NCBI RefSeq assembly: GCF_013407855.1
Contig: NZ_JACBZH010000001.1
Location: 1,922,001 to 1,986,000, forward strand
From: Actinopolymorpha rutila
GTDB taxonomy: Bacteria; Actinomycetota; Actinomycetes; Propionibacteriales; Actinopolymorphaceae
Length of the DNA: 64,000 bases
Reading direction: 5' to 3'
The translations under genes and the position numbers were made by a program. This document shows, in pieces, positions 8,023-16,461 of this stretch (positions are counted from its first letter, which is position 1; every line of letters starts with the position of its first letter). Below the pieces are notes generated by a model that made no database searches, was not told the DNA's origin, and saw only the letters and a program-made list of their open reading frames with translations.

Positions 8023-9773
8023 AGGTGAACGCGAACGGCCACGACCGCACCGCGCTGTCGGCCGACCGCCGGCGCGGCGACCTGGCCGGTGCCGCCGGCC
8101 GCGACTTCGACGTGGTGGTGGTCGGCGGCGGCGTCACCGGCGCCGGTGTGGCGCTGGACGCGACGGCCCGGGGCCTGTCGGTGCTGCTGCTGGAGGCCGA
8201 CGACCTGGCCAGCGGTACGTCCTCCCGGTCGGGCAAGGTCTTCCACGGCGGGCTGCGCTACCTCGAGCAACTCAACTTCGCGCTGGTCCGCGAGGCGCTG
8301 CTGGAACGCGACCTCATGGTGGAGCGGCTGTGCCCGCACCTGGTCGAGTCCGAGCCGTTCCTCTTCCCGTTCACCAAACGCTGGCAGCGGCCCTACATCG
8401 GTGCCGGCGTGGCGATGTACGACCTGTTCCGGCTCACCGGCCCGCGCAGCGTCCCCGGCCACCGGCATCTGACCCGGCGGGCGGCACTGGCCGAGATGCC
8501 CGGCCTGCGACCGGACGACATCACCGGCGCGGTGCAGTACCACGACGTACGCGTGGACGACGCCCGGCACACGATGACGCTGGCGCGTACCGCCGCGGGT
8601 CTCGGCGCCACCGTCCTCACCCGGACCCGGGTCGTCGGCATGCTGCGCGACGGTCAGCGCGTGACCGGCGTACGCGTGCACGACCTCGAGGACGGCGGCC
8701 ACGTCGACGTACTCGCCGGCGTGGTGGTCAACGCGGCCGGGGTGTGGGCGGACGAGGTGCAGTCCCTGGGCGGGTCGCCGAGCATCGCGGTCCGCCCGGC
8801 GAAGGGCGTCCACCTCGTCGTCCCGGCCGACCGGATCGACTCGCGCACCGGTCTGATCGCGCGTACAAGCGACAGCGTCTTCATCATCCGCAAATGGTTC
8901 GACCACTGGCTGATGGGCACCACCGACACCCCGTGGGACCACGACCGCGGCCACCCGGTGGCCTCCCGCGAGGACGTCGACTACCTGCTCGGCCAGGCCA
9001 ACCGCTGGCTGAAGCACCCTCTCGGCGACGCCGACGTGGTGGGCGTGTACGCCGGGCTGCGTCCGCTGCTGGCCGGTGTGCCCGTACGCACCCGCGGCGG
9101 GTCGGACGGATCGGCCGACAGTGCGACGACCGCGGCGCTGCGCCGCGACCACACCGTCGTCGAACAGCCCGCCGGCCTGGTGACCGTGGTCGGCGGGAAG
9201 TACACGACGTACCGGCTGATGGCCCGCGACGCGGTGGACGCGACGGGACGTTCGCTGGGCCGGACGATCCCGGCGTCGAGCACCGACAAGCTGCCGCTGC
9301 TCGGCGCCACCGGCTACGTCGCGGTACGCCACCAGCGGGACCGGCTGGCCCGTGAGGCCGGGCTGGAACCCGAACAGGTCGAGCACCTGCTCGGCCGCTA
9401 CGGCGCGCTCACCCCGGAAGTGCTCGACCTGCTGGCCGACCGGCCCGAGCTCGCCCGGCCGCTGCCCGGCGCGTCGCACTACCTCGCCGCCGAGGTCGCC
9501 TACGCCGCCCGCAGCGAGGGCGCCCTGCACCTGATGGACGCGCTCGCCCGCCGGACCCGGGTCTTCATGGAGACCGCGGACCGCGGCGTGGCGGCCGCTC
9601 CCGAGGCGGCCAGGGTGATGGCGTCGGTCCTCGGCTGGGACGAGGAACGCCGTGCCGCCGAGGTCGCGGCGTACACCACGGCCGTGGAGGCCGAGCGGCA
9701 CGCCGCGACCATGCCGACGGACGACCAGGCGGTGCAGGCCTGGCAGACCGTCGCCGGCGCCGCGGCTCGGTAG
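8019..9773 (+). CDS. FAD-dependent glycerol-3-phosphate/polyol-phosphate dehydrogenase (GlpD/EryB-like)
   Basis: Flavoprotein of about 584 residues, the usual GlpD length. The dinucleotide-binding motif VVVVGGGVTGAG is at about 32-43 and is followed by SGTSSRSGKVFHGGLRYLE, typical of GlpD. The C-terminal helical domain (about 430-560) is present. The GTG at 8019 overlaps the aldolase stop (GTGA); a GTG at 8025 is the alternative. It would pass electrons to quinone at the membrane face. In erythritol operons the GlpD relative EryB oxidises erythritol phosphate (established). Here it is last in the operon, after a kinase and an aldolase, so a polyol phosphate is as likely as glycerol 3-phosphate. 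Confidence 0.88.
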   Translation: MKVNANGHDRTALSADRRRGDLAGAAGRDFDVVVVGGGVTGAGVALDATARGLSVLLLEADDLASGTSSRSGKVFHGGLRYLEQLNFALVREALLERDLMVERLCPHLVESEPFLFPFTKRWQRPYIGAGVAMYDLFRLTGPRSVPGHRHLTRRAALAEMPGLRPDDITGAVQYHDVRVDDARHTMTLARTAAGLGATVLTRTRVVGMLRDGQRVTGVRVHDLEDGGHVDVLAGVVVNAAGVWADEVQSLGGSPSIAVRPAKGVHLVVPADRIDSRTGLIARTSDSVFIIRKWFDHWLMGTTDTPWDHDRGHPVASREDVDYLLGQANRWLKHPLGDADVVGVYAGLRPLLAGVPVRTRGGSDGSADSATTAALRRDHTVVEQPAGLVTVVGGKYTTYRLMARDAVDATGRSLGRTIPASSTDKLPLLGATGYVAVRHQRDRLAREAGLEPEQVEHLLGRYGALTPEVLDLLADRPELARPLPGASHYLAAEVAYAARSEGALHLMDALARRTRVFMETADRGVAAAPEAARVMASVLGWDEERRAAEVAAYTTAVEAERHAATMPTDDQAVQAWQTVAGAAAR

Positions 9774-9802
9774 GTCCGACGCTGGTGGCAGCCGCCGGCC
9801 CC

Positions 9803-10558
9803 TCAGTGGCAATGGTGGTGGCTGCCGGCGTGTCCGGTGGCGCCCAGGTCGTCGTCGCGTCCAGCAGCGAGGCGTGACCACTGCGAGGTGGGCCGTCCGT
9901 CGAGCCGGAACTGGTCGCCGTCGGTCCGGAACCGCTGAGGCCAGCCGTGCGGCGAGTCCTCCCACTGCTCCTGCCGACCATGAACGGTCATGTCGAGCAG
10001 GCCGTACGACGGCGCCATCGGCTCGACGCCCCGGCCGGTGGTCCAGTAGGTCTCGAACACCCGGTTGCCCTGGCGCAGGTAGCAGGCCTTCATCCCGAAC
10101 GCGCGCCCGGCGACGAGTGCGTCGAGCGAGTCCCCCGGCACCGAGTACCAGGGCGCCGGCCAGCCCATGAAGTCGCGGTAACGCGACGACTCCTCGTACG
10201 GCCCTTGGCAGAAGACCGCGAACGTGACGTCGCGCGAGTGCAGGTAGGACAGCTCGAGCACCTGGCCGGTGAAGAACGTGCAGCCTTCGCACTGCTCGGC
10301 GGCCGGCCCGCCCGTGTGCCACATGTGGTACGACGCGAACAGTTGTGTCCTCCCCTCGAACACGTCGAGCAGGGGCACCGGGCCGCCGGCACCGACCAGA
10401 TGGGTGGACGGGTCGACCTCGACCATCGGCAGCCGCCGGCGCGCCGCGGCGATGGCGTCGCCCTCACGCGTGTGCGCCTTCTCGCGGATCCGGAGCTCGT
10501 CGAGCTGTTTCTGCCAGGTCGGGCGGTCGGTGAGCGGGGGCGCCGGTGGCGTGCTCAT
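9803..10558 (-). CDS. DUF899 thioredoxin-like protein
   Basis: Protein of 251 residues with the DUF899 thioredoxin-like fold pattern: a predicted strand before YHMWHTGG, a CxxC pair at Cys90/Cys93 (QCEGCTFFTG), then the family-typical RDVTFAVFCQGPYEESSRYRDFMGWPAPWYSV. The C-terminus is a His-rich GHAGSHHHCH tail, possibly metal-binding. The ribosome site GAGGAGG lies 6 bases before the ATG. It is divergently arranged with an HxlR regulator that shares a palindromic intergenic region, so it is probably the regulated target. Biochemical role unknown; a redox or detoxification function is a guess. Confidence 0.85.
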   Translation of the reverse strand: MSTPPAPPLTDRPTWQKQLDELRIREKAHTREGDAIAAARRRLPMVEVDPSTHLVGAGGPVPLLDVFEGRTQLFASYHMWHTGGPAAEQCEGCTFFTGQVLELSYLHSRDVTFAVFCQGPYEESSRYRDFMGWPAPWYSVPGDSLDALVAGRAFGMKACYLRQGNRVFETYWTTGRGVEPMAPSYGLLDMTVHGRQEQWEDSPHGWPQRFRTDGDQFRLDGRPTSQWSRLAAGRDDDLGATGHAGSHHHCH

Positions 10559-10578
10559 GGGTCCTCCTCATGTCGAAG

Positions 10579-10603
10579 CTATGAGGCTAATAGTGGCTGC
10601 TAT
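10579..10603. promoter_or_regulatory. Candidate HxlR operator between divergent genes
   Basis: Two linked imperfect dyads share the half-sites CTAT and ATAG: CTAT-N7-ATAG (10579-10593) and ATAG-N6-CTAT (10590-10603). They cover a TAGCCT-like -10 for the DUF899 gene on the minus strand (10584-10589) and a TATGGT-like -10 for the HxlR gene on the plus strand (10601-10606). A dimeric regulator here could repress both genes. Operator identity is inferred from position and symmetry. Confidence 0.45.
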
Positions 10604-10635
10604 GGTTTAGCAAGTACGAAAGAGAGGGGTGCTCG

Positions 10636-11361
10636 GTGCCGACTCAGCGGGGTTATCGGCAGGCATGCGGCGTCGCGCGCGGTCTCGACATCGTGGGGGA
10701 GCGTTGGGCGCTGCTCGTGGTTCGCGAGCTGCTGCTCGGACCGAAACGGTTCACCGACCTCCAGGCGGCGCTCCCGACCGCCAGCCCGAACGCACTGTCC
10801 GACCGGCTGCGCGAGCTGGCCAACGCAGGCGTCCTACGCCGACAGCAGCTGCCTCGGCCAGGTAATGCGTGGGTCTACGAGCTGACGGCGTGGGGTCGCG
10901 GCCTGGAACCGATCGTGATCGCGCTCGGCACCTGGGCGCTGGCCGCCCCGCCGACCACGGAACAGCTCTTCGTGAGCGCGGACAGCGCCATGCTGAGCAT
11001 CCGCACCTACTTCGAGCCGACGCCGGAGCAGCCCGAGGAGACGCTCAGGATCGAACTACGCGACCACGGCCCGGCCGGCGTGTTCGGTGTCCGCATCACG
11101 CCGGCCGGTGCCGAAGTCGCCCACAAGCCGCCCGAAGAGCCGGACGCCACCTTGAGCACCACGACGGATGCCCTCGTCGCCGCCTTCGGCAGCGACGACC
11201 TGGCCGGGCTCGCGGCGGCCGGCGCCGTCATCGTCGGTGATCTCGAGGTCGTACGCCGTCTCGTCACGGGCACGCGCCCCGGGTACGACGAAAGTCGTGC
11301 CGCCCCGACCTGGCCCACCCACCATCGTCTGGTCCCGCCCCGAAGATCTGGCCCCCGGTGA
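10636..11361 (+). CDS. HxlR-family transcriptional regulator with C-terminal SCP2-like domain
   Basis: DNA-binding regulator of 241 residues. The N-terminal 100 residues are a winged helix of the HxlR type, with the conserved early Cys (Cys11 in RQACGVARGLDIVGERW) and the motif ALPTASPNALSDRLRELANAGVL. The second half (about 125-220) resembles the sterol-carrier-like domain often attached to this subgroup. GTG 10636 is preceded by AGAGAGGGG with 6 bases between. It is divergent from the DUF899 gene and probably autoregulated through the palindromes between them. Cys11 makes thiol- or electrophile-sensing possible, but that is inference. Confidence 0.87.
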   Translation: MPTQRGYRQACGVARGLDIVGERWALLVVRELLLGPKRFTDLQAALPTASPNALSDRLRELANAGVLRRQQLPRPGNAWVYELTAWGRGLEPIVIALGTWALAAPPTTEQLFVSADSAMLSIRTYFEPTPEQPEETLRIELRDHGPAGVFGVRITPAGAEVAHKPPEEPDATLSTTTDALVAAFGSDDLAGLAAAGAVIVGDLEVVRRLVTGTRPGYDESRAAPTWPTHHRLVPPRRSGPR

Positions 11362-11372
11362 CGGCGGTCGCC

Positions 11373-11378
11373 TACCGT
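11373..11378 (+). promoter_or_regulatory. -10 box of a leaderless promoter for the sensor kinase
   Basis: TACCGT ends 6 bases before GTG 11385, so transcription should start at or next to the start codon. This favours GTG 11385 over the in-frame GTG at 11358, which overlaps the upstream stop. Confidence 0.5.
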
Positions 11379-11384
11379 TGCGGG

Positions 11385-12698
11385 GTGAGTGAACGCGCGA
11401 CCGCCGGCCCGGACTGTGGCCGGACGCTCCTTCCGGCCTGGTTGGTGCCGTGGATGGGGCGGTGGCTGCCGCCGGTGCGCCGGGACGTCCTCCTCGCGCT
11501 CGTGTTCGTGGTGGGCGACACCCTGCTCACGCTCTCGCATGGTTCGTGGTGGCCGCAGCGGCCGGGCACGGTGGCGTGGTTCCTGCTCGGCCTGCAGGTG
11601 CTCGTGGACGCTGGTCTGGTCCTGCGACGGAGGGCGCCGCTGGCCGTACTGGGCGCGGTGACCGCGTACACCGTCCTCGTCACCGTGCTCGTGTCCACCG
11701 GCTCCACCGGCGGGCAGCCCGGCCCGTGGACGGTCTGGGCCCCGATGGCGGCAGTGCTGGTCGCCTACCTGCCGGTGGCCTACCCCGCGGTGCGCCGCCC
11801 CGGCTGGGTGCTGGTCGGCCTGCTCACCCTCGTCTCCGCCCGGGTCTGGGAGCCCTCGGCCGCGGTCGTCACCATCGCCGTCCTGCGCACCACACTCGGC
11901 CCACTGCTCGCGCTGTACTTCGGCGCCCGGCACCGGCTGGTGTCCGTGCTGCGCGAACGCGCCGAGCGCGCCGAACGCGAGAAGTACCTCCTGGCCGCGC
12001 AGGCCCGCGCCGACGAACGTGCCCGGATCGCCGCGGAGATGCACGACGTGGTGACCCACCGGCTGTCGCTGATGGTGCTGTCCGCCGGCGCGCTGCGGGT
12101 CCGCGCCCGGGACGAGGAGACCCGGCGGTCGGCCGAGGAGCTGCGGGCGGCCGGCTGCCAGGCCCTGGACGAGTTACGGGACCTGGTGGGGATCCTGCGG
12201 ATGACCGAGGACGCAGAACGCCCGGCCGTCGGCGACCTCGCCACGCTGGTGGCCGAGTCGGAGTCGGTGGGCATCCGTACCGAACTCGCCCAGGTCGGCG
12301 ACCCGGGCCGGGCCTCGCCGGTGGTCGGGCGGACGGCGTACCGCGTCGTGCAGGAGGCGCTGACGAACGTCCGCAAGCACGCTCCCGGCGCCTCGGTCCG
12401 GGTGGAAGTGCGGTACGACACCGACCGGGTGCGGGTGCGCGTCGCCAACACGGCACCGGCCGGGCCGCCCGACCCCGCGCTGGCCGGTTCGGGTTCGGGG
12501 ACCGGCCTTGCCGGGCTGCGGCAGCGCATCGAGCTGGTCCGGGGAACGCTGACCGCGCGGCCCGGTGCCGACGGCGGGTTCGAGGTGGTGGCCGACCTGC
12601 CGGCGTACGTACCCACGGCCGAGCCAGGCGCCGAGCCGACAGGGAAGACCGGCTCCAAGCTGGGGACCACGCCGGAGACCACGGAGGCGCTGCGATGA
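11385..12698 (+). CDS. Two-component sensor histidine kinase, NarL/DesK type
   Basis: Membrane kinase of about 437 residues. Several hydrophobic segments fill roughly residues 25-180, with little extracellular sequence between them, so it probably senses the membrane or an intramembrane signal. The HisKA_3 dimerisation domain has the phospho-acceptor His220 in ARIAAEMHDVVTHRLSLM. The C-terminal HATPase has a GTGLAGLRQRIE glycine box. It ends overlapping the ATG of the response regulator, its obvious partner. An alternative GTG at 11358 would add nine residues and couple it to the HxlR gene; the -10 box argues against that. Signal unknown. Confidence 0.9.
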   Translation: MSERATAGPDCGRTLLPAWLVPWMGRWLPPVRRDVLLALVFVVGDTLLTLSHGSWWPQRPGTVAWFLLGLQVLVDAGLVLRRRAPLAVLGAVTAYTVLVTVLVSTGSTGGQPGPWTVWAPMAAVLVAYLPVAYPAVRRPGWVLVGLLTLVSARVWEPSAAVVTIAVLRTTLGPLLALYFGARHRLVSVLRERAERAEREKYLLAAQARADERARIAAEMHDVVTHRLSLMVLSAGALRVRARDEETRRSAEELRAAGCQALDELRDLVGILRMTEDAERPAVGDLATLVAESESVGIRTELAQVGDPGRASPVVGRTAYRVVQEALTNVRKHAPGASVRVEVRYDTDRVRVRVANTAPAGPPDPALAGSGSGTGLAGLRQRIELVRGTLTARPGADGGFEVVADLPAYVPTAEPGAEPTGKTGSKLGTTPETTEALR

Positions 12699-13360
12699 TC
12701 TCGGTCCTGCTGGTCGACGACGAGCCGATGGTGTGCGCCCACCTGCGGACGATCCTGGGCGCGGCCGACGACATCGAGGTGGTGGCCGAGGCACACGACG
12801 GCGCGGCCGCGGTGGAGGCGGTGATCCGGCACCGTCCGGACGTCGTACTCATGGACCTGCGGATGCCCGGCGTCGACGGGCTGGCCGCGATCGAACGCAT
12901 CAACACCTTCGCCGAGCGGCCCGCGGTGGTCGCGCTGACCACGTTCGACGCCGACCACTACGTGATGCGGGCGCTGCGCGCGGGCGCCTCGGGCTTCCTG
13001 GTGAAGTCCACGCCGCCGGAGGACCTGGTGGGCCTGGTCCGGGTCGCCGCGGACGGGCACACCGTCCTCTCACCGGACGCCGCCCGCCGCCTGGTCGGCG
13101 CGTCCGCCGGCGCGCACGCCGCCCGCGACCGGGCCAAGGACCTGATCTCCCGGCTGACCGAGCGCGAGGTCGAGGTGCTGACCTGCCTCGGTGAAGGTAT
13201 GTCCAACGCGGGCATCGGGCGCCGGCTGCACCTGTCGGAGGCGACCGTGAAGGGGTACGTCTCGCGGATGCTGGACAAGCTGGACTGCGAGAACCGCACC
13301 CAGGTCGGGCTGCTCGCGCACGAGGCCGGCCTCACCGGCAGGAGCTCGTCGAACAGCTGA
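12695..13360 (+). CDS. Two-component response regulator, NarL/LuxR type
   Basis: DNA-binding response regulator of 221 residues. The receiver domain carries the acidic pair Asp8-Asp9, the phospho-acceptor Asp54 (VVLMDLRMPG) and Lys104 (FLVKSTPPED). The LuxR helix-turn-helix lies at about 150-210 (LTEREVEVLTCLGEGMSNAGI...SEATVKGYV). The ATG overlaps the kinase stop, so the pair is co-expressed. Its targets are not evident; no transport or cell-wall gene sits in the same operon. Confidence 0.93.
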   Translation: MISVLLVDDEPMVCAHLRTILGAADDIEVVAEAHDGAAAVEAVIRHRPDVVLMDLRMPGVDGLAAIERINTFAERPAVVALTTFDADHYVMRALRAGASGFLVKSTPPEDLVGLVRVAADGHTVLSPDAARRLVGASAGAHAARDRAKDLISRLTEREVEVLTCLGEGMSNAGIGRRLHLSEATVKGYVSRMLDKLDCENRTQVGLLAHEAGLTGRSSSNS

Positions 13361-13473
13361 CCGCCCGTCCCGCCTCTCGTCCGGCGGCCGGTGCCGGGCA
13401 CGATCTCCCGTACGACCTCCTCACTCGGCATGCTGACCCGGGGAACGTCGGGGGAAGCCGAGGAGGCGGGCGG

Positions 13474-15165
13474 ATGGCCGGTGTCACCGGGGCCAGCGGT
13501 GCCAGTAGTGCCACTGGTGTCAGCGGTGCCAGTGGTGTCGTGGTCGGGGTCGACGTGGGCACCACCGGGGTCAAGGCGGTCGTCGCCGACGCCGGGGGAC
13601 GCGTGCTGGCCGAGGCCGGCGAGGAGTACCCCACCCGATACGTCCCGCCGCACGGCGCCGAACAGGACCCGGACGACTGGTGGTCGGCGACCGCGCGGTG
13701 TGTCGCCGGGGCCCTGCGGTCCGCCGCCGAGGCGACCGGGCTGGGCCCGGCGGACGTGGAGTGCGTCGGGGTGAGCAGCCAGGCGCCCAGCGTCGTCGTA
13801 CTCGACCGCTCCGGCGCGCCCGTCGGCCCGGCGCTGCTGTGGCTGGACCGGCGCGGTCAGGGCGAGTGCCGGGCCAGGGCGGAGGTCGCCGCGGACGTCG
13901 TGGCCGCCACCGGCAACCGGACGGACGCCTACTTCGCTGCGCCGAAGCTCGCCTGGCTGCTGGCCGAGCGGCCGGAGGTACGCCGCGCCGGTGCGGCGGT
14001 GGTGATGGCCAACGGGTACGTCGTACACCGGCTCACCGGCGTACCCACCTGCGACACCGGACACCAGGGCCTCACCCTGCTCGCCGACCTGGACACCGGC
14101 CGGTGGTCCGACGCGCTGGTCGACCTGTGGGGGATCCCGCGCGGATGGCTGCCCGAGGCGGTGCACCCGAGCACGGTGGTCGGCCGGGTCGGCGCGGAGG
14201 CGAGCCGGGTGACCGGGCTGCTCGCCGGTACGCCGGTGGTGGCCGGCGCGGTCGACGGCGCCGCCGCGGCGCTGGAGGCAGGCCTCGCCCGGCACGGCGA
14301 CGTGTGCGAGATGACCGGCCAGTCGACCGTGGTGAACGCCGCGGTCGAGGCGGGCCGGCTGCGCCGGGACGCGCTGGGGACGATGAGCGTGCTGCCGTAC
14401 CCGCTGCCGGGCCACCACCTCGTCTACGGGTCGATGGTGGCCACCGGGGGGATCCTGCGGTGGTTCCGGGACGAGTTCGGTGACCGGGAGGTGCGCGCGG
14501 CGGCGGGCTCGGCCGAGTCGGCCGGCTCGATGGGCGAGTCCGGCTCGGTGTTCGCGGCCCTGGACGCGCTGGCTGCCACGGCACCGGTGGGCAGCGGTGG
14601 GCTGGTGTTGTTGCCGTACTTCCTCGGTGAGCGGTCACCGGTGTGGAACGCCGACGCGCGCGGCGCGCTGGTGGGGTTGTCGATGGCCAGCCGGCGGGCC
14701 GAGGTGGTCCGGGCGATCTTCGAAGGTACGGCGTACGGCCTGGCACACAACCTGGACGAGCTGGCCCGGCTCGGCCTGCGCCCCGCGGTGCTGCGCAGCG
14801 TGGGCGGCGGATCGCGCGGTCGTACCTGGACCCAGATCAAGGCCGACGTCACGGGGCTTCCGGTCGAGGTGCCCCCGAACACCCGGGGCGCTCCGGTCGG
14901 GGTCGCGCTGGTCGCCGCCGCCGGGGTGGGCCTGGTCGCCGACCTGGCCCAGGCTGTCGCCGTGCGGTCGCGTCCGGTGGACGGCGACCCCCAGGAGGGC
15001 CGGCCCGCCCAGGAGGTACCGCCCGCCGACCGGGTGACGCGTTACTGTCCGGACCCCGCCCGGCACGAGGCGTACCAGCGCTACTACGCGGTCTACCGCG
15101 AGCTGTACCCCGCGCTGCGGCGCAGCTACGACCTGCTCGCGGAAGCCCGCGCCGCCGGCACGTAG
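13474..15165 (+). CDS. FGGY-family carbohydrate kinase, xylulokinase-like
   Basis: Sugar kinase of 563 residues, somewhat longer than the usual 480-500. The N-terminal phosphate-binding motif DVGTTGVK is at 27-34, followed by GVSSQAPSVVVLDRSG and LLWLDRRGQGE, typical of xylulose-kinase relatives; the adenosine-binding GGGSRGRTWTQIKADV lies near 445-460. The first 22 residues are a Gly/Ala/Ser repeat (GASGASSATGVSGASG) coded by near-repeats of GGTGCCAGT. GAGGAGG sits about 7 bases before the ATG. It stands alone, with no isomerase or transporter beside it, so its substrate is open. Confidence 0.85.
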   Translation: MAGVTGASGASSATGVSGASGVVVGVDVGTTGVKAVVADAGGRVLAEAGEEYPTRYVPPHGAEQDPDDWWSATARCVAGALRSAAEATGLGPADVECVGVSSQAPSVVVLDRSGAPVGPALLWLDRRGQGECRARAEVAADVVAATGNRTDAYFAAPKLAWLLAERPEVRRAGAAVVMANGYVVHRLTGVPTCDTGHQGLTLLADLDTGRWSDALVDLWGIPRGWLPEAVHPSTVVGRVGAEASRVTGLLAGTPVVAGAVDGAAAALEAGLARHGDVCEMTGQSTVVNAAVEAGRLRRDALGTMSVLPYPLPGHHLVYGSMVATGGILRWFRDEFGDREVRAAAGSAESAGSMGESGSVFAALDALAATAPVGSGGLVLLPYFLGERSPVWNADARGALVGLSMASRRAEVVRAIFEGTAYGLAHNLDELARLGLRPAVLRSVGGGSRGRTWTQIKADVTGLPVEVPPNTRGAPVGVALVAAAGVGLVADLAQAVAVRSRPVDGDPQEGRPAQEVPPADRVTRYCPDPARHEAYQRYYAVYRELYPALRRSYDLLAEARAAGT

Positions 15166-15242
15166 CCCTGATCCGCGGGTTCCCGCGGCCACAACTGGCC
15201 GGACACCCCGAGGGCCTGTGTGGCGGCGCGGCCCCGGTCGGG

Positions 15243-15248
15243 GACAAT
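15243..15248 (+). promoter_or_regulatory. -10 box of a leaderless promoter for the thioredoxin-TPR gene
   Basis: GACAAT lies 7 bases before ATG 15256, placing the transcription start at the initiation codon. This supports ATG 15256 as the start rather than any upstream in-frame codon. Confidence 0.5.
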
Positions 15249-15255
15249 CGGAGCC

Positions 15256-16257
15256 ATGACCGGAAACTTCTCCCGCTACGGCGCTGTCGACCTGTCCGGA
15301 CTCGCGAACCGGGCCAACCAGCCGGCCGGCGCACCGGGCGGCCGCCCCGGTCCGGCAGGCGCCGCGGGCGCTCCCGGCACGGCCGGGGCCGCGGGCGCTG
15401 CCGGAGCCCCGGGCGGCGCCGGCGGCGGATTCGTCATCGACGTCACCGAGGCCACGTTCCAGGCCGAGGTCGTCAACCGGTCCGCGAGCGTGCCGGTCGT
15501 GATCGACTTCTGGGCCACCTGGTGCCAGCCGTGCAAGCAGCTCAGCCCGGTGCTGGAGAAGCTGGCGGCGGAGTACGCCGGGAAGTTCGTCCTCGCCAAG
15601 ATCGACGTCGACGCCAACCCCCGGCTCGCCCAGGCAGCCGGCATCCAGAGCATCCCGCTGGTGGTGGCCGTGGTCGGCGGCCAGCTGGTGCCGCTGTTCC
15701 AGGGCGCGGTGCCCGAGTCGCAGGCACGCCAGTTCCTCGACGAACTGCTCCGGCTCGCGGCCGGGCAGGGCGTCACCGGCACCGCACAGCCTGCCGGAGG
15801 CGGCGAGGCGCCCTCATCGGAGGAGGCCCCCGAGGAGGACGCCGGCGACCCGAGGTTCGCCGAGGTCGACGAGGCCCTGGCCCGGGACGACCTCGACGGC
15901 GCGGCCGCGGCGTACGAGAAGATCCTGGCCCAGACGCCGGCCGACGAGGAGGCCAAGAGCGGGCTCGCCCAGGTCCAGCTCGTTCGCCGGGTGCGCACCC
16001 TCGACCCCACCGCCGTGCGGTCCGACGCGGCCGCCCGCCCCGACGACGCCCAGGCGCAGTGTCTCGCCGCCGACGTCGACGTGGCCGACGGTGACCCGCG
16101 CGCCGCGTTCGACCGGCTGATCGACGCCGTCCGGCGGTCCGCCGGAGCCGAGCGCGACACTCTGCGGGTGCACCTGCTGGAGCTGTTCGAGGTGGTCGGC
16201 GGCGACGACGAGCTCGTACGCACGGCTCGCCGGCAGCTCAGCGCCGCGCTCTTCTAG
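15256..16257 (+). CDS. Thioredoxin-domain tetratricopeptide protein (YbbN/CnoX-like)
   Basis: Protein of 333 residues: an N-terminal linker, a thioredoxin domain (about 60-170) with the redox pair Cys90-Cys93 (WATWCQPCKQ), and a C-terminal TPR-like region (about 195-330) as in E. coli YbbN/CnoX, a redox-regulated holdase that hands clients to chaperonins (established for E. coli). Residues 29-58 are ten uninterrupted Gly-X-Y triplets (GRP GPA GAA GAP GTA ...), a collagen-like linker not usual in YbbN. The CxxC here is complete. Upstream is an unrelated kinase; it appears monocistronic. Confidence 0.88.
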   Translation: MTGNFSRYGAVDLSGLANRANQPAGAPGGRPGPAGAAGAPGTAGAAGAAGAPGGAGGGFVIDVTEATFQAEVVNRSASVPVVIDFWATWCQPCKQLSPVLEKLAAEYAGKFVLAKIDVDANPRLAQAAGIQSIPLVVAVVGGQLVPLFQGAVPESQARQFLDELLRLAAGQGVTGTAQPAGGGEAPSSEEAPEEDAGDPRFAEVDEALARDDLDGAAAAYEKILAQTPADEEAKSGLAQVQLVRRVRTLDPTAVRSDAAARPDDAQAQCLAADVDVADGDPRAAFDRLIDAVRRSAGAERDTLRVHLLELFEVVGGDDELVRTARRQLSAALF

Positions 16258-16329
16258 GGGCCACAGCTCCTCGGCTCGACTCGTCCACAAGCAGGCGGCC
16301 GGGGGCGCCGACAAACGGCGGGGCTTCGT

Positions 16330-16335
16330 TACGCT
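16330..16335 (+). promoter_or_regulatory. Possible -10 box upstream of the membrane-protein/lipoprotein pair
   Basis: TACGCT in the 204-base gap after the thioredoxin-TPR gene. The start codon is about 125 bases further on, so this transcript would have a leader, unlike many others in the window. Confidence 0.3.
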
Positions 16336-16461
16336 AGCGGGCCTGGGGGCGCATCGAAGCCGTACGCCGGTCCGGTCAGCGGCTGGTCCGCGTGACCGGC
16401 GGGAGCGCCACTTCGAGATCCGCCCCCATGGGTGGTGCCAACGGTTCGCGGGGGTCGACGG

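Noticed and set aside
9780-9830. GGCAGCC/GGCTGCC stem at the end of the DUF899 gene as a terminator
   Set aside because: The arms are far apart, partly within coding sequence, with no T-run; too weak to list.
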